NCBI GenBank assembly: GCA_029204225.1
Contig: CM055114.1
Location: 11,905,634-11,969,633 of the forward strand
Source of the DNA: Diphasiastrum complanatum
Taxonomy: Eukaryota; Streptophyta; Lycopodiopsida; Lycopodiales; Lycopodiaceae
Length of the DNA stretch: 64,000 nucleotides
Direction of reading: 5' to 3'
The notes under the pieces are model-generated. The model did no database searches, was not told the origin of the DNA, and was given only the letters and a program-made list of their open reading frames with translations. The first letter of the stretch is position 1. Every line of letters begins with the position of its first letter. Of the stretch, positions 57,300 to 64,000 are shown in pieces. Position numbers and translations under genes: made by a program.

Positions 57300-58034
57300 A
57301 AGATTCAGATCAATCTAGATCAAATCTAGGCATGAAAATCTAACAAGAACAATCATTAATGAAGGTAAATGTACTTGCTGGTTTCACACGTGTGAAAACC
57401 TGTCAGAGTACGCACTCCAACCTGAAAACAAAGTACACTACGATAGAAACTCAAAACATTCAAAACAAATGAAGACAAATGGAGAGATTGACACAAAATT
57501 GCTTCCAAAATCAAGATTGATGTTTCATGTTAATTATGGCCAAATATGCCTCTATGTATACACTTCTTGGAGCTCAAGGTACTGATCATGCATCAGATCT
57601 CACATGTGTGAGGATGTTTTGTCATATGGTGAATCATCATCCAAAATTGACACTTGGATCAAACTTTCTATTTTGAGCACTTTTGGTCCATTTTCCTACT
57701 ATATGGAGATCTACTTGGAAACTAGAAGTCAAAATTTGTCTACTTCAGCTTATTCCACACGTGTGAGCAGTCCTCTACACATGGGATGTGACACCTGACC
57801 TAAGGATGTGGCTCATGCAATCAATAGATTGATGCCATGTGTCATATGACTAGAAAACTAGTTTTTGGCCTTTTTAGCCACTAGAACTTGAATTAAATCA
57901 TATGGACAACCTATATGATTATGGTACATGACAAGTACACTAATTTCACAAGTGGGAACAGGCTCCACACATGTGTAATCATCCTATATACATGGATTTG
58001 GCCTTGACCAAGCATAATTTTTGCATTTTTCACA
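57300..58034 (-). repeat. 3' LTR of copia element G (far end approximate)
   Basis: On the minus strand TGTGAAAAATGC begins at 58034 right after gctagatttttgaggag, the same junction type as element C1. The region holds four similar palindromic blocks, cacacgtgtg or cacatgtgtg, at about 57385, 57601, 57756 and 57966, two of them perfect ACACGTGT (a G-box core, CACGTG). The left end is not fixed because the 5' LTR was not recognised. Confidence 0.5.
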
Positions 58035-58102
58035 CTCCTCAAAAATCTAGCTTGGTAAATCTAGCATAGATCTATCTATAACTCCAAGAGCCAATCTTAA
58101 TT

Positions 58103-59247
58103 TTACAAATGGATCTTTAGGCACTTTCTGGAAAGCCAAGATATAGCTCCTCCACATAAGAATGTAGCAAATGCACTTGTGGATCTTCTATCCATCTTGT
58201 CACCTGCAAAACTTGAGTCCGAATATGCTCTTAAGCAAATATTAGTCCTTTCATAAACTATGCCAAAGTCTTTTGTAGTCGAGATGTACCTTAACACCCT
58301 TTTTGCACTTTTCCAATGACATATTAATGGACTTTGCATATACTGACTCAATCTACCAACACAAAAACTAAGATCAGGTCTAGTGATGGTTAAGTATATC
58401 AAGGAACCATTCTATAGGTAGTGATGTCTTCAAAGGATGCCTCATCACTTTCCTCAGAAACTTTTACACTTAGTTCCATGGGAGTTTCAACTCCTTTACA
58501 ATCAATCATGCCAAATTTTGCTAAGATTGATCTAGCATACGTAGATTGACATATGAAAGTAAAATCATTACTTCTAATGACTTCTATTCCAAGTATAACT
58601 TTAAGAAGTCCTAGATCTACCATCCTAAATTCACTAGACAAGGAAATTTTTACATCTTTGATGCCATTTAGATCATTCCTGTGAGTATAATGTCATCAAC
58701 ATATAAAACTAAGATAATGATCTTCCCATCATTATATTTGTAGTACAATGATGGTTCATGAAGAACTTACAACAAATCCAATGGAAATAAGATAGGAATG
58801 CAACTTGGAGTACCATGCTCTTGGTGCTTGCTTGAGTCCATAAAGACTCTTCTTCGAGAAACACACCTTGTCTTCTTCTCCATCTTTGATGAAGCCCTCG
58901 GGTTGGCACATGTAGATTCCCTCTTCCAAGATCCCATTCAAGAAAGCATTTGTCACATCAAGTTGGAAGAGCTCCCATTTGAAAGAAGTAGCAAGACATA
59001 TGATTAATCTAATGGCCACAAGCTTTGCTACAAGTCTAGCTTTATACTTATGAATGGAACCATCTTGATTATATTTCAGTCTATATATCCATTTACAAGT
59101 AAGAGGCTTCTTTCCATAAGGTAAATCAACAAGCTTCCAAGTTTGATTTTCCATTAATGCATCAAACTCTACTTGCATAGCTTTCCTCCAATATTGAGAC
59201 TTATTTGCTTCCTCAAAACTAGTTGGTTCTTCAAGCGTAGTAGTCAA
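58103..59247 (-). pseudogene. Copia element G, reverse transcriptase and truncated RNase H
   Basis: 59247-58756: reverse transcriptase from MTTTLEEPTSFEEANKSQYW through TCKWIYRLKYNQDGSIHKYK, ARLVAK, LFQLDVTNAFLNG and YGLKQAPRAWYSKL. About 20 residues after ARLVAK are missing. The YVDD box (LVLYVDDIILTG) is near 58693-58728 in a shifted frame. 58641-58399: MVDLGLLKVILGIEV and the connection. 58402-58103: TITRPDLSFCVGRLSQYMQS to SFAGDKMDRRSTSAF and AISWLSRK. RNase H then stops short, without its last ~80 residues, about 70 bases before the LTR. Not functional. Confidence 0.9.
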
Positions 59248-60880
59248 GAAAGTATAAGAGTTGTTGATCTTCTTGGCACCCTTGGACTTTGAGTAAGTTC
59301 CACTTAGTCTTCTTTTTCCTTGTTTCTAAAGGAATATGTACATAACAAGTACATCCAAAAACTTTCAAATCACTAAGATTTGGCTTTTTGCCATACAATA
59401 CTTCATAAGGTGTAAGTCCTTTAATGACACTATTAGTCATTCTATTGCATAGAAAAATTGCACATAAAGTAGCTTCTCCCCAAAATGAAATAGGAAGGGA
59501 ATGCTCCTCCATGAGGAAATAAATATTTCTTCTTGACTTATTAGGATCACAAAGATCCAACATCATGTTACCACGATCTAGAGAATTAGACTCATCCAAA
59601 TTGGCAAGACTATGCATGCTATAATAACAAAGTGTTTGCATCATATCTTCATGCTTGTTTACCATGCTAATCTCAGATCCAATGAGGCTAAATACTTCAT
59701 TATGGAGATAAGTGTCTTGAGAAGATGATTCACTTACTCTCATAAAGAGTTTACAATTTGCCTCAATACTTGAAAAAAGACAAATTTTCAAACTATGAGT
59801 GAACAAATCACTTTTGCTCTTGCATGACTCAAGAGCGTACATTTGATGAAATAACCATTTGCTTTCTAATTGATTTAAAATCAATTTCAAGCTTTTAAGA
59901 ACATCATTTGTGTTCTCAAGAGAGACTATATACTCAACTAGTATGTCTTTACTCCAATTTTGAGATGCAATGATCTCACTAAAGCAAATTGATTCATCAA
60001 ATGACACAAGAGAAGTAAGTATGAGATGTATACCACATGAGATATGCTCCTCTTTCCCTTGAAATGTGAGCCACATGGGCTCAACCATGTTTCTTGAGTT
60101 TCTTTTTGGAATCACAACTTGAGAATGTCTCTCCTCCTCAATCCTTGGCACACTTGAACCTTGAGATGATTCTTTAAGATCCTCTTCATGGTGCTCCTTC
60201 TTGATGGAAATCCGAGATCTCCATGTCTCATAATGATCACAACAACCATGACCATACAATATGCACTTCCTATGATTATCAAGATTACTTATGCTAGAAA
60301 CATAAGTCCAAAAATCACCACACCTTGGCATGATTTTTCTAATATTGAAATCAAAAGAAATTTCCATTTCAATAAGGCTAACTACTTGCTTATGGATATA
60401 AGTGTCCACTTTGGATGCTTCACTTATTCTCATAAGAAGTTTACAACTTGCCTTTAAGATTGAAAACTTACAATTTTCATCTTTATGAATGAACACATCA
60501 TTCATGATCTTATTGAGACCAAAAGAATCTACATTATGAAGACATTTCCATTTCCTTGACTTCATAACTAATGTAAGCTTACAAGGAAAACATGTTTTGC
60601 TATCTTTTAAGAAATCACACTCAACTAGTATTGCCTTAATCCACCTTTGAGATACAAAAATCCGTTCAAAGCAAAATAGATCTTCATAAGTTGACATGAG
60701 AGCATAAATGAAATTATTTTCATTTTGTGATTGCTCCTCCTTATTCTTGATTGATTTCTCTTGGATCATAACAATAAGTTTGAACTTATCTAAAGTTCCA
60801 AGCAAAATACTTTTCAAGGACATGAAATAAATCCAAGTCGCTTTCATGAAAGTGACATCTATCTTTGCATCTTGACCCAA
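59231..60880 (-). CDS. Copia element G: unknown duplicated module fused to integrase C-terminal part
   Basis: A 549-codon open frame. Residues 57-200 and 286-430 are two copies of an unknown module with a 230-residue period. They share, among others, SQRWIKAILVE / SQNWSKDILVE, then CKLLMRISEASKVDTYIHKQ / CKLFMRVSESSSQDTYLHNE, and VVSLIEMEIS / VFSLIGSEIS. Each holds several Cys and a loosely conserved Trp. An acidic/basic linker lies between them (residues ~220-265). From residue ~452 the protein is copia integrase C-terminal region (EEHSLPISFWGEA, LTPYEVLYGKKPNLSDLKVF). Protease, GAG-pre-integrase and the integrase core (all three catalytic acids) are absent. The first codon used here is TTG. 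The frame is continuous with the Gag piece upstream except for one TAA at 60884-60886. Function unknown; structure or RNA binding are guesses. Such a long open frame in AT-rich DNA argues that it was coding until recently. Confidence 0.75.
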   Translation of the reverse strand: MGQDAKIDVTFMKATWIYFMSLKSILLGTLDKFKLIVMIQEKSIKNKEEQSQNENNFIYALMSTYEDLFCFERIFVSQRWIKAILVECDFLKDSKTCFPCKLTLVMKSRKWKCLHNVDSFGLNKIMNDVFIHKDENCKFSILKASCKLLMRISEASKVDTYIHKQVVSLIEMEISFDFNIRKIMPRCGDFWTYVSSISNLDNHRKCILYGHGCCDHYETWRSRISIKKEHHEEDLKESSQGSSVPRIEEERHSQVVIPKRNSRNMVEPMWLTFQGKEEHISCGIHLILTSLVSFDESICFSEIIASQNWSKDILVEYIVSLENTNDVLKSLKLILNQLESKWLFHQMYALESCKSKSDLFTHSLKICLFSSIEANCKLFMRVSESSSQDTYLHNEVFSLIGSEISMVNKHEDMMQTLCYYSMHSLANLDESNSLDRGNMMLDLCDPNKSRRNIYFLMEEHSLPISFWGEATLCAIFLCNRMTNSVIKGLTPYEVLYGKKPNLSDLKVFGCTCYVHIPLETRKKKTKWNLLKVQGCQEDQQLLYFLDYYA

Positions 60881-60883
60881 AGA

Positions 60884-61279
60884 TTACACTTCCAAATGAA
60901 AAATTTCAAAGGATTTGACATGTGTTGTGATGGACTCTTGAAGACAAATCTTGCAAGTCCTTGTCAGACTCCAAGCCTCATTCACCTTTCCACAAAGGAA
61001 ACACCTTTCCGTGGATTTGTCCTTCTTGTATTTGCATTTTGAACTTGAAGCTCCATCCTTCACCTCGGCCCCCTTGCTTGGGTTGTCCTTGGATGGATTG
61101 GTCTTCTTTTTGTAGCATCTTGAAGAAAAATATCCTCCCTTGCCACAAAGGTTACATTTAGGATCCTTACTTACCTTCAATAGGATGCCACCTATTGATG
61201 CCATGTGAAACAAAACTTGTGATATGATTCTACAAATGTAATTTGTGACTCTCAAGAGACTAGATTTGAACATATTCAA
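60884..61279 (-). pseudogene. Copia element G: Gag C-terminal part with damaged zinc knuckle
   Basis: CNLCGKGGYFSSRCYKKK has the spacing of a CCHC knuckle, but His is Tyr (CAC-to-TAC type). A Lys/Ser-rich stretch follows, then CFLCGKVNEAWSLTRTCKIC, a second Cys cluster of unknown type. The frame ends FHLEV, TAA, and continues in the same frame into the module protein at 60880, so one nonsense change separates them. Upstream Gag capsid sequence could not be read in 61280-62340. Confidence 0.65.
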
Positions 61280-62340
61280 TAGTCTAGAAGGACCTACAAA
61301 AGATCAAGCTCACAAACCTAAGAATCAATCTTCACACTAATGACTAGTCACTTGCTTTGATCACTAAGACAAAAGCACACAGTCTTTGAATCAAATCACA
61401 AAAGAAATCAGATCCAAACTCCTATTGGACTCAACAAATACCAATGACTCTCTCTTTTGAGAGTTGAATGGATATGAAAAGATTTGACACCTAGATTTTC
61501 CTTGTCACTTGACTAGTTCTCTCAACACTTGAGATTCTTGAACAAAAGATGGGTTTTGTTTCAAACACATGGAAATCAAACTTAATCACTTCTTTTGAAC
61601 TCACTCTTGACCCAAATAATCTCACTCTTGAGATTTAGAATGAATTTGATTTGATTTGACAACAAACTATACCACCAATTTTCACAAAACATAGGATCTA
61701 CTCTAGATCACTCAAACTTGACTTGTACATTTGATTCAAACATATAAAATTAAGATCCAATCACCCCTTTTAAAATCCCAAAAGAATCTCACTCTTGAGA
61801 TTTGGAATGGATTTGTAATAGTTTGATAACAACCTATGTCAAGAATTTTTCACCAAGCTTAGAAATTAGACAACTAGAGATTCACAAAGATCTCAACCAT
61901 GCATGAATACTCAAATATGGACTCCTCCTCATTATAGACATCCAATGGGATCATAACTTGACCCTCACACTCTCACAAAAAAAGTTGAATAGAACTAATT
62001 TGAGTTTCATACATACTATGTCAATTGTTGCTCAATAAATTGAATTCATTCACCCCTATTGGATTCCACCAATGACTCTACCTCTGAATGAAATTCAAAA
62101 TCAAAAGTTGTGATTCTTCTCACTAAGATATTGTGCTTCAAAGAGCTAATTCCACTTAGAAATATTTGATTACCTAGGAGAAGACAACTCTCCACCAATA
62201 CCAACACAAAATGAGCTTCTAGATCTTGCCCTCTACAAAGGAAGGAACTCTTAGAAAATTGGATCTCTCTCTACACATTTGCCATACACACCTCAATGAC
62301 TTTTTTCAAGCCGTTAACAATCACTCAAACATATTGAGTA
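61280..62340 (-). other. Probable 5' region of element G, unreadable
   Basis: AT-rich, many ctcaagagtgag-like and gagattt blocks, no gag capsid or LTR recognised by eye and no tRNA-Met primer site found. Confidence 0.35.
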
Positions 62341-62699
62341 GGGTTGAACAATGTGACTTGGATCTCAATCTCTTTTCTAGAATTCTCAATTGAAGCCAAT
62401 CTATGTCAAATTCTACAAAAGATTTGCATAGATGCTATATATGCTTGGAGGACAGATCCAAAGATGTTTTCTAGCAAGTTGATGGTTCTAAACTTGACCC
62501 TATCACTCTTGAACAAATCTAGAGTGATGGTACAAATGGATTTCATCCTCTCACCTTGCATATCACTCCTTAATCTATGATATTTGGCAATTTTCTCTCT
62601 CAAATTTGACATGTACTCAAAAAATCAGAGAAACATATATAATGCACCTGAATCAAGCTTCAAATTAATTATTTGGATGGTTCTTCTTGAGCTAACTTT

Positions 62700-64000
62700 T
62701 GCACTAAGATTTATTTTGCTTTCAGCACCAACTTTGGGAACTCTCCCAATGAAATATCGATCTTACTAGACAAAATATTCATGAGCAGTTCTGTATGTGG
62801 TGCTTCTAGTTCAGTCATCTTGAAGGATTCTTCATGATGATGTAACTGATCATTCATATCCGTACGTAAATTTCTTGGAGGCTGCAATGGTGAAGAATGA
62901 ACTTCGGTTGTTGCTTTAGCATCTTCAAGCTCCTCTTTTTTTTGCAGATGTTTAATCCACTACCTCATATCCTGATATCTTCGTTTTTCTGCATGAAGAT
63001 TTGGATAGACTCCCGATGCTGTTGGTATATCGTTCAATGGTATAGAATCAGCGAGTACTGGATCCACTACTGGTTCTTTCTGCTTCTGTGCTCCGGTGAC
63101 CACCATCAAGGGTACACTTGATTTATTTTGAGCTACTGGTCTTTGTTTGATTGTTATCAAATTTACATGCACTGTAGCCGGGGGTGGCTTCGGTCTTGCT
63201 GGACAGTCTTTATAGCAATGCCCATAACTACAGTCATGACATAATGGTACAAATTTTTTCTTATTTGGACATTCTGCAACTCTGTGATTTTTTTCACATG
63301 CAAAACATCCAAGTGGTGCTCTGATCCAATTTCTAGAGGCTTGTTGAGCAGCAGCATAAATAGCATATTGTTCTGAAGATCCACCTGAAGATCCACTTGT
63401 TTGATCAGTACCATAGTTCCATTGCTCAGCATTTTCGTAAGGTTCTGGTTCCATCAAATTGGCAGGGGAAGCATAGTGCTTTGGTGGGGCCGGTAAGGCT
63501 AAACGTTCCGGGTATCCAAGAGCAGGTTGTCGAGGTCTTGATGTTCGATTTTCTCCATACTGTGGTTCTTGATATCCCATTTGGACATACTGTTGCTGAA
63601 TTATTTGAGGGTTGAAGTTGCAAAAAACAGTCTCATGATCAGGCGAATTACAAAAATGGCAAACACTGATTTCCATTTGTTTTTTCAATTGAGGACACTC
63701 ATTCACTGTGTGATTTCCTGTACAAATAGAACAGTAGACATTTTCCCTAGTAGGAAAAGTCTTCGCAAACTTCTTAGGTTCCTTGTTCGCTTTTCCATGG
63801 AAATTTTCCAATGCTTTGATCTTCTCTTGGTTCTTCCCAAGTTTCTCGAACTCATTGAGCATCATTTATGTGGTATTAGTGGTGGATGTTGTAGTAGTTT
63901 GCCCTGCTGTATAAGGCAACATACTGATATTCGGCTCGTCATCTGAACCTTCATCCTCCTCCCGAATTGCATCGTCCATAGCATTTTGCAAGAGTGCATA
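62700..64000 (-). pseudogene. Gypsy-like Gag with four zinc knuckles, continues off the window
   Basis: Main frame 63865-62960 (301 codons). Four knuckles: CSICTGNHTVNEC, CHFCNSPDHETVFC, CFACEKNHRVAEC and CHDCSYGHCYKDC. Three have three residues, not four, between the second Cys and His. Pro/Tyr/Gln-rich segments separate the pairs. In the same frame a TAA lies upstream (about 63870, preceded by TTTTSTTNTT and an acidic stretch), and after the TAG at about 62960 the frame stays open ~90 codons (WIKHLQKKEELEDAKATTEV ... LMNILSSKIDISLGEFPKL) to about 62700. The end resembles the segment before protease in some plant gypsy elements. The protein binds RNA in the particle core. No protease or reverse transcriptase follows here. 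Confidence 0.7.

Noticed and set aside
60188-60457. Plus-strand 89-codon frame across the module region
   Set aside because: The opposite frame is open for 549 codons and is joined in frame to integrase, so the minus strand is the coding one.

Overview
The window is nuclear DNA of a land plant, AT-rich and dominated by decayed transposable elements, with two intact intron-containing host genes. Those genes are a plastid transketolase (+, 45033-48601, 7 coding exons, 748 aa, with a transit peptide) and a TSPO/MBR-family membrane protein (-, 31724-28023, 7 short exons, 178 aa, rebuilt from splice sites). A multi-exon TSPO without the long N-terminal extension I associate with flowering-plant TSPO, plus the high retrotransposon load, suggests a fern or other non-flowering plant. 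That placement is inference.

Layout. 1-6369: a broken Ty1/copia pol (A, +) with its 3' LTR, then a gutted copia with two LTRs (B, -). 6400-8180: a dispersed repeat and a possible orphan host exon. 8.7-17 kb: a nest in which copia element C1 (+) is split by copia element D (+, 10432-15683). D has two 274-bp LTRs, a 5-bp target duplication, unusual LTR ends and no reverse transcriptase. 17.7-21.1 kb: a second orphan exon (-), a (GA)n(GT)n(GA)n array, a gypsy-type primer-binding site and a ~350-bp tandem repeat. 21.1-23.9 kb: a long decayed coding region (-) with a coiled coil. 24.2-27.5 kb: a fragment of the module described below, an LTR and a hairpin. 28.0-32.7 kb: TSPO and its repeat-bearing upstream region. 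34-44.3 kb: copia, gypsy and LINE remnants, an 88-bp inverted repeat and small tandem duplications. 44.8-49.1 kb: transketolase. 50.8 kb: an 88-bp tRNA-like retroposon with a 14-bp target duplication. 51-56 kb: two more decayed copias (+ then -). 56-57.3 kb: gypsy gag and LTR-like fragments. 57.3-61.3 kb: copia G (-). 62.7-64.0 kb: a gypsy-like Gag with four zinc knuckles, running off the window end.

The most unusual feature is in G. Between a zinc-knuckle Gag and the C-terminal part of integrase, a 549-codon open frame carries a tandemly duplicated module of about 125 aa (period 230 aa) that I cannot assign to any retrotransposon domain. It sits where protease, GAG-pre-integrase and the integrase core should be. 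Related copies occur in C1 (15.7-16.3 kb, perhaps 16.4-16.8 kb) and alone at 24.2-24.6 kb. G and C1 also share the sequence around their 3' LTR start, so they look like one copia lineage carrying an undescribed module.

The host genes are not functionally linked. Transketolase works in the Calvin cycle and plastid pentose-phosphate pathway; TSPO is a tetrapyrrole/lipid-associated membrane protein. Everything else is explained by nested insertion, internal deletion, and point decay (nonsense codons and single-base frameshifts).
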